Shown here in pieces: positions 8,847-18,893 of a DNA stretch of 64,000 bases. The notes under the pieces are model-generated. The model was given only the letters and a program-made list of their open reading frames with translations, had not been told where the DNA came from and ran no database searches. A program made the position numbers and the translations under genes. The first letter of the stretch is position 1. Every line of letters begins with the position of its first letter. Source of the DNA: JAWWPG01 sp963820035 (lineage in GTDB: Bacteria > Actinomycetota > Actinomycetes > Propionibacteriales > Nocardioidaceae); contig CAWFYK010000004.1 in NCBI GenBank assembly GCA_963820035.1, positions 496,001-560,000 of the forward strand, read 5' to 3'.

Positions 8847-8921
8847 CCGGCGCGGCGGCTCAGTCGCAGTCCCGGCGCAGCGGCTCAGTCGCAGTCCCGG
8901 CGCAGCGGCTCAGCCCGAGTC
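8847..8921. repeat. 3 x 25-nt tandem repeat over the dxs stop codon
   Basis: Three copies of a 25-nt unit (core GCGCAGCGGCTCAGTCGCAG). The third copy contains the real dxs stop (8910-8912) and last codons. The other two are downstream copies that also contain the TCA stop triplet. They look like 3'-end sequence multiplied by slippage. Confidence 0.85.
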
Positions 8922-10823
8922 GGCCGCAGTGGACTCGGTCTCGGGTGACCCGGAGTGGTCGAGCGCGGCCACTCGGGCAGTGATCTCGCGGGCCAGGCTC
9001 GCCGCGGACAGCCCTTCACGCTCCAGGATGGCCGCCCGTTTCGCGTGCGTGAGGAACTCCTGTGGCAGGCCGAACACCTGGACCGGGCGGTCGATACCGG
9101 CGTCGCACAGCGTCTGCGCGAGCGCGCTGCCACAGCCGCCGACCCGGCCGTTGTCCTCGACACTCACCACGACCGTGTGATCGCGAGCGAGCTCCACCAG
9201 GGCCGGGTTGACCGGCTTCACCCAGCGCGGGTCGACGACGGTGACGCCGATGCCCTGCGCCTGCAGGCGTTCCGCGGCGTCGACGCACGCCCCGGCGAGG
9301 GCCCCGATCCCGACGATGAGGACGTCCTTGGCGCCTGCTCTGACCAGGATGTCGACCCCCTCGACAGACGAGACGGCGGGTATGTCGGCCGGCACAGCGC
9401 CCTTGGGGACGCGCAGCACCGTCGGCGCATCGGTGACCACGACCGCCTCGCGAAGCAGCTCGCGGAAGCGGGTGGCGTCGCGCGGCGCCGCGAGGCGGAG
9501 CCCGGGGACGACCTGCAGCACGGACATGTCCCACATGCCGTTGTGGGACGGGCCGTCCTGTCCGGTGACGCCCGCTCGATCGAGCACGAAGGTGATGCCG
9601 CAGCGGTGCAGCGCCGCGTCCAGGAGCACTTGGTCGAACGCCCGGTTGAGGAACGTGGCATAGATCGCCACCACCGGGTGCAGGCCGGCCATCGCCATCC
9701 CGGCAGCCGCCGTGACGGCGTGCTGCTCGGCGATGCCGACGTCGAACGTGCGCTCGGGGAACACCCGCTGGAAGCCGTCGAGGCCGGTCGGGTAGAGCAT
9801 CGCAGCGGTGACGGCGACGATGTCGTCGCGCTCGACGCCCAAGGAGACGAGCTCGGCGCGGAACAGGTCGACGTAGCTCGGGTCGGCTTTCGCGACCGCT
9901 CCCGTGCCGATGTCGAACGACCCGAGCGAGTGGAAGTTGTCCTCCTCGTGCTGCTCCGCGGGCGGGTAGCCGAAGCCCTTCTTCGTCACGACGTGGACGA
10001 TGACCGGGCCGCGGAACTTCTTGGCCTTCGTGAGCGCGTCCTCGACAGCCTGGACATCGTGCCCGTCGACAGGTCCGACGTACTTGAGCCCGAGGTCCTC
10101 GAACATTCCCTGCGGGGCAAGAGCGTCTTTGAGGCCCTTCTTGATGGCGTGCAGGGCGTCGTAGAGGGGCGGCCCGACGAGCTTGGTGCGGGCGAGCCGG
10201 GTCTTGATCTGCTCGAGAGCCTGCTCGTAGCGGGGGTCGGTGCGCAGGCTGGACAGGTGGGTCGCGAGCCCACCCACGGTCGGAGAGTAGGAGCGGCCGT
10301 TGTCGTTGACGACGATGACCACCCGGCTGTCGGGGGCCGCCGCGATGTTGTTGAGCGCCTCCCAGGACATCCCGCCGGTGAGCGCGCCGTCACCGATGAC
10401 GGCGACGACGTATCGCTTGTCGCCCTTCAGCCGGTAGGCCTTCGCCAACCCGTCGGCGTAGGAGAGGGAGGTGGAGGCGTGTGAGTTCTCGACGATGTCG
10501 TGCACGGACTCGGCCTGGTTGGGGTAGCCGGACAGGCCGCCCTCCTGCTTCAGCGAACCGAACTCAGCGGCCCGCCCGGTGAGCACCTTGTGGACATAGG
10601 CCTGGTGGCCGGTGTCGAAGATCAACCGGTCGTGTGGCGACTCGAAGACCCGGTGAAGTGCGATCGTCAGCTCCACCACGCCGAGGTTGGGGCCGAGGTG
10701 GCCGCCGGTCTTGGAGACGTTGTCGACGAGGAACGTGCGGATCTCGGCGGCGAGCTGGGTGAGCTGTTCGGCATCGAGGTCCCGCAGGTCCCGCGGCTCC
10801 TGCACCGAGTCCAGCACGCTCAT
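8910..10823 (-). CDS. dxs: 1-deoxy-D-xylulose-5-phosphate synthase
   Basis: 637 aa, typical length. It condenses pyruvate and glyceraldehyde 3-phosphate using thiamine diphosphate, the first step of the MEP isoprenoid pathway. The TPP motif runs from GDGALTGGMSWEALNN (Gly144 onward) to NDN at 173-175. FDTGHQAYVHKVLTGR holds the active-site His. The transketolase pyrimidine domain has GIAEQHAVTAAAGMA, and LVVVDPRWVKPVN-like sequence marks the C-terminal domain. The last residues (TAADSG) lie inside a 25-nt repeat. A family B array sits about 90 nt upstream. Confidence 0.97.
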   Translation of the reverse strand: MSVLDSVQEPRDLRDLDAEQLTQLAAEIRTFLVDNVSKTGGHLGPNLGVVELTIALHRVFESPHDRLIFDTGHQAYVHKVLTGRAAEFGSLKQEGGLSGYPNQAESVHDIVENSHASTSLSYADGLAKAYRLKGDKRYVVAVIGDGALTGGMSWEALNNIAAAPDSRVVIVVNDNGRSYSPTVGGLATHLSSLRTDPRYEQALEQIKTRLARTKLVGPPLYDALHAIKKGLKDALAPQGMFEDLGLKYVGPVDGHDVQAVEDALTKAKKFRGPVIVHVVTKKGFGYPPAEQHEEDNFHSLGSFDIGTGAVAKADPSYVDLFRAELVSLGVERDDIVAVTAAMLYPTGLDGFQRVFPERTFDVGIAEQHAVTAAAGMAMAGLHPVVAIYATFLNRAFDQVLLDAALHRCGITFVLDRAGVTGQDGPSHNGMWDMSVLQVVPGLRLAAPRDATRFRELLREAVVVTDAPTVLRVPKGAVPADIPAVSSVEGVDILVRAGAKDVLIVGIGALAGACVDAAERLQAQGIGVTVVDPRWVKPVNPALVELARDHTVVVSVEDNGRVGGCGSALAQTLCDAGIDRPVQVFGLPQEFLTHAKRAAILEREGLSAASLAREITARVAALDHSGSPETESTAADSG

Positions 10824-10911
10824 CTGTCACCCTTTCCGCGCGGTGGTCGTGGTTCGAACCACCCAGCAGAGTCTAGGCCAGCCGACCGTCGTGTGTTCTG
10901 GGCGTTCCGCC

Positions 10912-10975
10912 GAGCCGTCAGGTTCTTCCGCTCGAGCCGTCAGGTTCTTCCGCTCGAGCCGTCAGATCTGGAGCC
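10912..10975. repeat. Family B tandem array B1 (2 full 22-nt units plus a partial)
   Basis: Units at 10912-10933 and 10934-10955 and a decayed third carry GAGCCGTCAGGTTCTTCCG. The array ends about 9 nt from the stop of the downstream minus-strand gene (10985) and is also in the dxs upstream region. Unlike most copies, it is oriented towards that stop rather than away from it. Confidence 0.85.
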
Positions 10976-10984
10976 GTGGGATGT

Positions 10985-11404
10985 CTAGAGCCGGGCGCGG
11001 AAACGTCGGCCCCGGAAGGCCTCCTCCACCAGCCCGACGGCTCGGCGGACCGTGAGCAGCCGAGCCCCCTCTCGCTCCCACATGCCGATCGCGCCCTCGA
11101 CGGCCTCCGTGGGCAGCACCTCGCGCAGGCTCACGCGAGCCTCCGAGATGCCACGCTGCGCCGCCTGGATGCTGGCCTCGACATGCAGCGCCGCGAACCG
11201 TGCGAGTACGACGGGATGGCGCCGCAGGCCGTCGTACATCCGATACTCCGGAGGGCACTGGTCGAGCAGCCAGCCGATCGCCGTGTCCTCCCAGCGTGGC
11301 GCGTCGGGCGGCCGGACCGACGGGGGCCAGCCGGGCGGGATGACGGGCCGGTCGCCGAAGCGCAGCGGGGCCGCGGATCCGCGTGCCTGCCCGTCGTACG
11401 CCAC
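10985..11404 (-). CDS. Conserved actinobacterial hypothetical protein
   Basis: 139 aa, start ATG 11404 (MAYDGQARGSAAPLRFGDRP). It is mostly helical in appearance (HPVVLARFAALHVEASIQAAQRG; VEGAIGMWEREGARLLTVRRAV) with no signal peptide, membrane segment or recognised catalytic motif. It lies between the DinB-like gene (14 nt away) and dxs on the same strand, so it may be co-transcribed with them. Function not recognised. Confidence 0.7.
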   Translation of the reverse strand: MAYDGQARGSAAPLRFGDRPVIPPGWPPSVRPPDAPRWEDTAIGWLLDQCPPEYRMYDGLRRHPVVLARFAALHVEASIQAAQRGISEARVSLREVLPTEAVEGAIGMWEREGARLLTVRRAVGLVEEAFRGRRFRARL

Positions 11405-11418
11405 CAGGGCAGTCTACC

Positions 11419-12216
11419 TCATGAGTCGAACATATGTTCGACAGACTCGAGGTCGCGCATCGCAAAGCGGTAGTGCTCGCACTCCTCCTCCATCACCACA
11501 CCGAGGCACTCGCCAACGGCGCGCGGCTCCTCGGGATAGCCCGGCGCGGGGCTGCGAGAGCACATCCGTCCGAGGTCGGCGTCGGCGAGACTCTCGACGA
11601 TGCCGCGCACCAGCGCCATCCGGTCGGCCCGCACCGCCATCACCTCGGCGTACGACGGACGCGCGTCGAGGTCGATGCCGAGCGCGGTCGCGTCCGCCGG
11701 CGCATAGGCGGTCTGCGGGAGGCCGAGCCGGTGGAAGGGCATCGGCTCGTCGAGGATCGTCCGACTCGCCCAGGAGTCGGTGATGAAGACGAGATGGCGC
11801 AGCGTCTCGACGAAGGACCACTCGCCGTCGACCCGCTCTCGCAGAGCCTCTTCCGGCAGCCGCTCCGCCCGGGAGGTCGCATCCGCCCAGAGCCGCTCCA
11901 CTGTGTCCGCCATGGCGCGAAAGTCGTCCGCAGACCCGATCTGGCGGAGCTGGACACGTTCGGGATGACGCCGGTCGAGCTCGGCATCCACGAACGCGCT
12001 GACGTCGACGCCGTTGACGACGAAGTTGCTGACGTAACCCGACACGTTGACGTCGACGAGCCACGAGTCGACGATCGTGACCTGGCTCAGGTCACAGTCC
12101 AGGAACCTCGCGCCGGTGAGATCGGCGACCGTGAAGCTCGCCCCCCGGAAGGCGGCGTTATTGCCGTCGTCGTGGTAGCCGGCCGACCATCGATGCGGTC
12201 CGTACTGCGCTGTCAT
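11419..12216 (-). CDS. Pentapeptide-repeat / DinB-like fusion protein
   Basis: 265 aa from ATG 12216 (MTAQYGPHRW); the longer open frame upstream is unlikely. Residues ~20-65 read as pentapeptide-type repeats (AAFRGASFTVADLTGARFLDCDL in overlapping steps of five). From ~110 the sequence is DinB-like four-helix bundle (DGEWSFVETLRHLVFITDSW with the first metal-binding His, later EEECEHYRFAMRDLE with a terminal His). DinB-family proteins include metal-dependent thiol transferases, but the role of this one is unknown. The neighbouring gene lies 14 nt downstream. Confidence 0.75.
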   Translation of the reverse strand: MTAQYGPHRWSAGYHDDGNNAAFRGASFTVADLTGARFLDCDLSQVTIVDSWLVDVNVSGYVSNFVVNGVDVSAFVDAELDRRHPERVQLRQIGSADDFRAMADTVERLWADATSRAERLPEEALRERVDGEWSFVETLRHLVFITDSWASRTILDEPMPFHRLGLPQTAYAPADATALGIDLDARPSYAEVMAVRADRMALVRGIVESLADADLGRMCSRSPAPGYPEEPRAVGECLGVVMEEECEHYRFAMRDLESVEHMFDS

Positions 12217-12333
12217 CGCGCCAGTGTTCCCGATCCTCCCGACCCTGACAAGCGCGGTCCTGGGGGGCGAGCGCCACCCTAGAGCCCTCCTCGAGTCGCC
12301 AGGGGCACACCGTTTCACAGAATCCGCGCCCAC

Positions 12334-12345
12334 TACCGTCGTGCC
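12334..12345 (+). promoter_or_regulatory. Leaderless -10 box for the HIT-like gene
   Basis: TACCGT at 12334-12339 fits the actinobacterial TANNNT -10 element and is followed by exactly 6 nt before the ATG at 12346, the geometry of leaderless transcripts. No clear -35. Confidence 0.5.
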
Positions 12346-12846
12346 ATGAGCGACTGGCGTGCGGACCGCATCGGAGCCGCCCTGCGGGGCGAGAACCCCA
12401 CGGTGCTTGCCCGGCTACCCGGCGGATTCGCCGTGATCGGGGATGTCCAGTGGCTGCCGGGGTACTGCGTCCTGCTCGCCGACGACCCGGCCGCCACACG
12501 CCTCTCGGACCTGCCACGCGCTCGACGCCTCGACTTCCTGACGAGCGTGGATCGCCTGGGCGAGGCCGTGGAACTGGCTTGTGCCGAGCTCGACCCGGCG
12601 TTCCGGCGGGTCAACCTCGAGATCCTCGGCAACACCGACCCGTTCCTGCACGCACATGTATGGCCCCGCTACGACTGGGAGCCTGCCGACAAGGTCAGTG
12701 GCCCCGTCTGGCTCTACCCCACCGATAACTGGCATGACCCCGCCTTCGCCCTGGGTCCCCAGCACGACGCCATTCGCATCGCTCTTGTCCGCCACCTCGG
12801 CGGCCCGACGTACGACGGCCGGATTCGTCCGAACGGTTCACGCTGA
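12346..12846 (+). CDS. HIT-like (diadenosine tetraphosphate hydrolase type) protein
   Basis: 166 aa. It has the HIT-like signature NTDPFLHAHVWPRYDWEP (HxHxW) preceded by a long helical region, and WLYPTDNWHDP after it. This resembles the DcpS/Ap4A-hydrolase-like branch, in which a His acts on a nucleotide phosphate. Start ATG 12346 is supported by a leaderless promoter. It is divergent from the DinB-like gene. Substrate unknown. Confidence 0.75.
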   Translation: MSDWRADRIGAALRGENPTVLARLPGGFAVIGDVQWLPGYCVLLADDPAATRLSDLPRARRLDFLTSVDRLGEAVELACAELDPAFRRVNLEILGNTDPFLHAHVWPRYDWEPADKVSGPVWLYPTDNWHDPAFALGPQHDAIRIALVRHLGGPTYDGRIRPNGSR

Positions 12847-12863
12847 GAATCCGCGCGCTTGCG

Positions 12864-12948
12864 CCCGACGAGTCCGGTTGCCCGACGAGTCCGGTTGCCC
12901 GACGAGTCCGGTTGCCGGACGAGTCCGGTTGCCGGACGAATCCCCATC
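12864..12948. repeat. 17-nt tandem repeat (4 full units plus one degenerate)
   Basis: Units of CCCGACGAGTCCGGTTG begin 17 nt after the stop of the HIT-like gene. The later units read CCGGACGAGTCCGG, a small perfect hairpin with 5-bp stem and 4-nt loop. It is another short repeat anchored just behind a stop codon. Confidence 0.88.
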
Positions 12949-13044
12949 TGTGGACGTGTCCGCTCGGCGAGAATGACCCGACACCGGAAGGCGTGGAGTC
13001 GACCCACGGCGCCGGCACCCGCGGCGACGCGGCAGGATAGCCGG

Positions 13045-13479
13045 ATGCCCCGCGGTGACGGCAAGGCCTGCCTGTTCTGCCGGATCGTGGCCGGCGAGGA
13101 GCCGGCGTACGTCGTCTTCGACGGACCGGACACGATGGCGTTCCTCGACACCCGACCAGTCTTCAAAGGCCACACGCTGATCGTGACTCGCCGCCACGTC
13201 GACACCCTCGTCGATCTCCCGGCTGAGCTCGCGCCGGCATTTCTCGGCACGATGCAGCGGCTGGCCGCAGCCATGACGGACGCCTTGGGTGCCCAGGGCT
13301 CGTTCGTCGCCATGAACAACGTGGTCAGCCAGTCGGTGCCGCACCTGCACGGCCACGTCGTGCCCCGCACCAAGGGCGATGGGCTGCGGGGGTTCTTCTG
13401 GCCGCGAACGACGTACGCCGACCCGGCCGAGGCCGACGACTACGCCCACCGGCTCCGGACCTGGCTCGAGACGGGCTGA
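13045..13479 (+). CDS. HIT family protein
   Basis: 144 aa from ATG 13045 (MPRGDGKACLFCRIVAGEEP). CLFCRIVAGE and VPHLHGHVVPR (HxHxHxx histidine triad) identify a branch of HIT nucleotide phosphoramidase/hydrolases (HINT/FHIT-like). The stop is 3 nt before the pabBCA start, so the two genes are almost certainly one transcript. A functional link to folate synthesis is not known and is only suggested by position. Confidence 0.9.
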   Translation: MPRGDGKACLFCRIVAGEEPAYVVFDGPDTMAFLDTRPVFKGHTLIVTRRHVDTLVDLPAELAPAFLGTMQRLAAAMTDALGAQGSFVAMNNVVSQSVPHLHGHVVPRTKGDGLRGFFWPRTTYADPAEADDYAHRLRTWLETG

Positions 13480-13482
13480 CCC

Positions 13483-16281
13483 GTGGTCACCCGGCTGTTC
13501 CGGCGACGACTGGCGACATCGGTCTCCACGACCCAGATGTTGCGCGACCTTCGCGACGAGACCGCTCTCGTCGCGCTGGTGGGCGCGTGGCACGGCGGTC
13601 GGTCTGTCGTGGGCTTCGACCCGGCGCACCGGCTGCCCGACGGCGTGGACCCGTTCGCGGCGATCGGTCGACTGCCCCGGGTCGATGAGCCGACCGGCGC
13701 CGGCGGGTTCGGCGGCGGCTGGCTCGGTATCCTCGGTTATCCCTTGGGCGGACTGATCGAGGACCTGCCCCCCAGCCCGCCGCGCCCGGTCCCCGGGCCG
13801 CCGGCCATCCTCGCCTACTACGACCACGTCCTCGTCCGCGACGACGACACCTGGTGGTTCGAGGCCCTCGTCGACGAGCAGAACGCCGACCGGGTCGCGC
13901 GCTGCCTTTGCCGGGTCGAGGCCCTCGTCGAGGTGACCGAACGGCGGCCGGCGGCGCCGTACACCTGCGGCGACCTGGTCGCCACTCCCCACCGCGACGG
14001 CCATCGGGCCGCCGTGGAGACCACGCTCCGCCACCTGACGGCGGGCGACATCTTCCAGGCGAACATCTGCCGACGCTTCGAGGCTGCCTTCTCCGGCGAC
14101 CCGCTCGATGTGTTCTGTGCCGGGGTCGAGACGCTCGCGCCGGCGTACGCGGCCTTCCTTCGCACCCCGCACGGCGCAGTCGCGAGCCTGTCGCCTGAGC
14201 TCTTCCTCCGACGATCGGGTCGGCAGGTGCGGACCGCGCCGATCAAAGGCACCGCACCGCTCAGCAGCGACGTCGAGGCGCTCATCACGTCCGCGAAGGA
14301 CCGCGCCGAGAACGTGATGATCGTCGACCTGATGCGCAACGACCTCGGTCGGGTCTGCGAGCCGGGGACGGTCCGCGTCGAGGACATCGCCCGGGCCGAG
14401 CGGCATACCGGAGTGTGGCATCTCGTGTCCGACGTGGTCGGCACCCTCGCCGCCGGCGAGGACGACGCCAGCCTGCTCCGGGCGACGTTCCCGCCGGGCT
14501 CCGTGACCGGTGCGCCCAAGGTGCGGGCCATGGAGGTGATCCACGAGGTCGAGGCGACCGGCCGGGAGACCTACACAGGTGCCGTCGGCTACCTCAGTCC
14601 CTGCGCGGGGCTCGAGCTCAACGTCGCGATCCGCACCTTCGAGTTCGCCGAGGGAACGGTCTGGCTGGGGGCCGGTGGCGGCGTGGTGGCCGACTCGACT
14701 CCCGACGGTGAGCTGCGCGAGACGGTGGTCAAGGTGGCGCCGCTGGCCGCCGCGATCGGGGCTCGGCTCGGCCCGACCGAGATGCGCATCCTGGCCACGG
14801 CGATCGCCGCGACTCGCGAGACCCCGCTCCGCCGGCAGCCCGGGGGCGATCCGCTTCCGGCTCCCGACCGGGAAGCGGGGATCTTCACCACCTGCCTGGT
14901 CGCGGACGGGCGGCCGGTCGACCTCCACCGGCACCTCACCCGGCTGGGCGAGAGTGTCGCCGACGTCTACGGGGAACGGCTGCCTACCGGCACCGCCGAG
15001 CGCGTGGTCGTCGCCGCCTCCCGGCTGCGCGGTCCGCATCGGCTGCGGATCGCCTACGTCCCCGGCCGGCCCGGAGCCGGCGAGGTGAGGTTAACCCCGA
15101 CCTCGCTACCCGCGGCCCGTCGCGGGCCTTGGCGGTTGGTGCCGGTGGTCGTTCCCGGCGGCCTCGGCGGACACAAGTACGCCGACCGCAACCGCCTGCG
15201 GCTGGTCGAGCCGGCCGTCGGGACGTGGTCGACCGACTGCGATCCCCTGCTCACGGATGCGGACGGGACCCTGCTCGAGACCGGCCGCGGGAACATCTTC
15301 GTGGTCACCGACGATGCCGTCCACACCCCCGTGCTCGACGGGCGGCTGCTTCCGGGCGTCACCCGGAGCCGAGTCATCGAGGAGCTGGGGCGGGCCGGTG
15401 TCGACGTCGTCGAGAGCAATCGGCTCACGCTCGCCTCGCTTGCCGACGCCACGGAGGTCTTCGTGACCGGCTCCCTCGACCGGGCCCGAGCGGTAACGGC
15501 GGTCGACGGCAACGGCGCCTGGGATCCCGGGCCGATGGCCGGCTGGCTCGGCCGGCGGCTCCAACCGGGAGCGAGCCACCGCCCTCGGCCGGCGCGGCGT
15601 GACCCCGAGGGCTCCCCCGGGCGCGGGATGAACGTCCTGCTGGTGGACAACTACGACTCGTTCGTCTACAACCTCGACCAGTACGTGCGGGAGCTCGGGT
15701 CGCACACGCGCGTCGTACGCAACGACGCACTCGACCTCGACGAGGTGGTGCAGGCCGTCGGGCAGGGCCGCCTGCACGGTGTCGTCGTCTCCCCGGGTCC
15801 GGGCACTCCGGCCGAGGCGGGCGACAGCATGGGGTTGATCAAGCGCCTGGCCGGCTCAGTGCCGGTGCTCGGCGTCTGCCTCGGCCACCAGTGCATCGCG
15901 GAGGTCTACGGCGGTCGAGTTGTCGCAGCCGGGTCGATCGTCCATGGCAAGCGATCGCTGGTCTATCACGACGGCGCCGGTGTCTTCGCAGGTCTGGCAG
16001 GTCCGCTGGTGGCCGCGCGCTACCACTCGCTGGTGGTGTCCGTGGGCCCACTGCCGGTCGATCTGGTCGCCACCGCGCACACCGCGGGTGGCATCGTGAT
16101 GGGCATCCGGCACCGCGACTACCCGGTCGAGGGGGTGCAGTTCCACCCGGAGTCCATCCTCAGCCGAGACGGCCACCACCTGCTCGGCAACTTCCTGCGC
16201 TCATGCGCACGGATGCGGGAGGCACGGCGGCCGACCGAGTCGGCCAGGCGACAGCACTCGGTGGCCGACATCCCCGGATAG
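13483..16281 (+). CDS. Three-domain PabB-PabC-PabA fusion (p-aminobenzoate synthesis)
   Basis: 932 aa from GTG 13483. Residues ~1-430 are aminodeoxychorismate synthase component I: PIKGTAPL carries Lys255, which distinguishes PabB from TrpE, and ENVMIVDLMRNDLGR and PPGSVTGAPK follow. Residues ~460-690 are a class IV PLP lyase like PabC (GGHKYADRNRL with Lys565, and LLETGRGNIFVV). Residues 716-905 are a PabA-type glutamine amidotransferase (MNVLLVDNYDSF, GVCLGHQ with Cys799, GVQFHPESIL with His888 and Glu890). Together they would turn chorismate and glutamine into p-aminobenzoate in one chain. PabA-PabB and PabB-PabC fusions are known; all three together is unusual. Codon 716 is an ATG (15628), so separate PabA translation is possible. 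Confidence 0.93.
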   Translation: MVTRLFRRRLATSVSTTQMLRDLRDETALVALVGAWHGGRSVVGFDPAHRLPDGVDPFAAIGRLPRVDEPTGAGGFGGGWLGILGYPLGGLIEDLPPSPPRPVPGPPAILAYYDHVLVRDDDTWWFEALVDEQNADRVARCLCRVEALVEVTERRPAAPYTCGDLVATPHRDGHRAAVETTLRHLTAGDIFQANICRRFEAAFSGDPLDVFCAGVETLAPAYAAFLRTPHGAVASLSPELFLRRSGRQVRTAPIKGTAPLSSDVEALITSAKDRAENVMIVDLMRNDLGRVCEPGTVRVEDIARAERHTGVWHLVSDVVGTLAAGEDDASLLRATFPPGSVTGAPKVRAMEVIHEVEATGRETYTGAVGYLSPCAGLELNVAIRTFEFAEGTVWLGAGGGVVADSTPDGELRETVVKVAPLAAAIGARLGPTEMRILATAIAATRETPLRRQPGGDPLPAPDREAGIFTTCLVADGRPVDLHRHLTRLGESVADVYGERLPTGTAERVVVAASRLRGPHRLRIAYVPGRPGAGEVRLTPTSLPAARRGPWRLVPVVVPGGLGGHKYADRNRLRLVEPAVGTWSTDCDPLLTDADGTLLETGRGNIFVVTDDAVHTPVLDGRLLPGVTRSRVIEELGRAGVDVVESNRLTLASLADATEVFVTGSLDRARAVTAVDGNGAWDPGPMAGWLGRRLQPGASHRPRPARRDPEGSPGRGMNVLLVDNYDSFVYNLDQYVRELGSHTRVVRNDALDLDEVVQAVGQGRLHGVVVSPGPGTPAEAGDSMGLIKRLAGSVPVLGVCLGHQCIAEVYGGRVVAAGSIVHGKRSLVYHDGAGVFAGLAGPLVAARYHSLVVSVGPLPVDLVATAHTAGGIVMGIRHRDYPVEGVQFHPESILSRDGHHLLGNFLRSCARMREARRPTESARRQHSVADIPG

Positions 16282-16340
16282 TCCGTCACGCTATGGGGTC
16301 TGCAAACCGATTGGCCGACCCCGATCCGTGACGAACCACC
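16277..16340. repeat. Family A inverted element, copy A3, overlapping the pabBCA stop
   Basis: The 22-20-22 layout is kept (arms 16277-16298 and 16319-16340; loop contains GCAAACCGATTGGCC), but the arms have diverged from A1 and A2 and pair imperfectly. The pabBCA stop (16279-16281) is inside the left arm and the metX stop begins 2 nt after the right arm. It fills the whole convergent gap and probably serves as the terminator for both genes. Confidence 0.85.
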
Positions 16341-16341
16341 G

Positions 16342-17475
16342 TCAGCCGGACAGGAGCGGGCTGACCACCTTCGCGACCGCATCGGTCTCGATCAGGAAGC
16401 CGTCGTGGCCATAGAGTGACTCGATGATGTGCACGGGTCCGGCGGCGGGGATCGCTTCGGCGATCAGCTCGCTCAGCTCGACGGGATAGAGCCGGTCGGA
16501 GTCGATCGCCGCGACCACGGTGCGCGCCGTGACGCGGGCCAGCGCCACCTGGTAGCCCCCCCTGCCCCGTCCGACGTCGTGGCTGTTCATCGCGTCCGTC
16601 AGCACCACGTAGGAGTTCGCGTCGAAACGCCGGACCAGCTTCTCGCCGTGATGGTCGAGGTAGCTCTCCACCGCGAAGCGGCCGTGCCCGTCGTAAGGAT
16701 CCTCGCCGTCCTGCGCGTCACGACCGAAGCGAGTGTTGAGCTCGACCATCGAGCGGTACGTCGCGTGGGCGATCCGGCGCGCCACGGCAAGACCGCCGTG
16801 TGGTCCCTCACCCGGGGCCCGGTCGTAGTAGTCACCCCCGTGGAAGCCCCGGTCCGACTCGATGGCGGCGAGCTGGGGGGCGCACCAGCCGATCTGGTCG
16901 CCGGTGGCGTACGGCGTGCACGCCAGCATGAAGAGCCGCTCCACCCGCTCGGGGTAGGTGACCGCCCACTCCAGGGCTCGCATCCCACCGGCGGACCCGC
17001 CGAGCACGAGAGCCCACCGGTCGAGACCGAGCGCGGCAGCCCACGCGACCTCCGCGGTCACCTGGTCACGCGTCGTGAGATAAGGGAAGCGGCTGCCCCA
17101 TGGGCGGCCGTCCGGCGCCGGTGACGACGGGCCGGTCGACCCCTGGCAGCCCCCCAGGATGTTCGGCGCGACGACGTACCAGCGGTTGGTGTCGATCGGG
17201 TGGCCCGGCCCGATCAGGCCGTCCCACCAGCCTGGAGAGGGATGCCCGACCCCCGCGGGACCGACCACGTGGGAGTCACCGGTGAGCGCATGCAGCACGA
17301 GCACCACGTTGTCGCGGGCGGGCGACAGCTCACCCCACGACTCATACGCGATCCGGACGTCGGGGAGCGTCCGTCCCGACTCGAGAGCAACGGGGCCGAT
17401 GTCGACGAAACGTCGCCGTCCGGCCGGGTCGCCGGCGCGCCAGGCGCCGGTCACCGGCGGCAGATCAGGGGGCAC
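16342..17475 (-). CDS. metX: Homoserine O-acetyltransferase
   Basis: 377 aa alpha/beta hydrolase. LVLHALTGDSHV forms the oxyanion region. Ser161 in LVLGGSAGGMRALEW is the nucleophile, with Asp in AAIDSDRLYP and His in ESLYGHDGFLIE near the C-terminus. It activates homoserine for methionine synthesis with acetyl-CoA. Succinyl-CoA use cannot be excluded from sequence alone. It starts 5 nt after metY, so the pair is an operon supplying both substrate and sulfhydrylase. Confidence 0.93.
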   Translation of the reverse strand: MPPDLPPVTGAWRAGDPAGRRRFVDIGPVALESGRTLPDVRIAYESWGELSPARDNVVLVLHALTGDSHVVGPAGVGHPSPGWWDGLIGPGHPIDTNRWYVVAPNILGGCQGSTGPSSPAPDGRPWGSRFPYLTTRDQVTAEVAWAAALGLDRWALVLGGSAGGMRALEWAVTYPERVERLFMLACTPYATGDQIGWCAPQLAAIESDRGFHGGDYYDRAPGEGPHGGLAVARRIAHATYRSMVELNTRFGRDAQDGEDPYDGHGRFAVESYLDHHGEKLVRRFDANSYVVLTDAMNSHDVGRGRGGYQVALARVTARTVVAAIDSDRLYPVELSELIAEAIPAAGPVHIIESLYGHDGFLIETDAVAKVVSPLLSG

Positions 17476-17480
17476 GTCGG

Positions 17481-18803
<1,323 letters not shown>

Positions 18804-18874
18804 GGGGTGAATGTAGGCCGCGTGTCCACCCCTCGCACCGCGCATCTCAGGGTGCGGACACAATCTCTACTAAT

Positions 18875-18893
18875 ACTATAGACATCTGTCGAG
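18875..18893 (-). promoter_or_regulatory. Candidate metYX promoter region
   Basis: An A/T-rich patch in very GC-rich DNA. On the minus strand TATAGT (18880-18875) fits a TANNNT -10 box. Just upstream, GACAGATGTC (18890-18881) has GACA/TGTC symmetry that could bind a regulator. The patch directly abuts the first family B unit, so the array lies where the -35 region would be. Confidence 0.35.

Noticed and set aside
12838..15039. Long antisense open frame opposite pabBCA
   Set aside because: Composition-driven shadow of a gene with clear PabB motifs.
18804..18890. SAM riboswitch upstream of metY
   Set aside because: Neither the conserved SAM-IV/SAM-II core nor a plausible pseudoknot is visible in the 87-nt leader.
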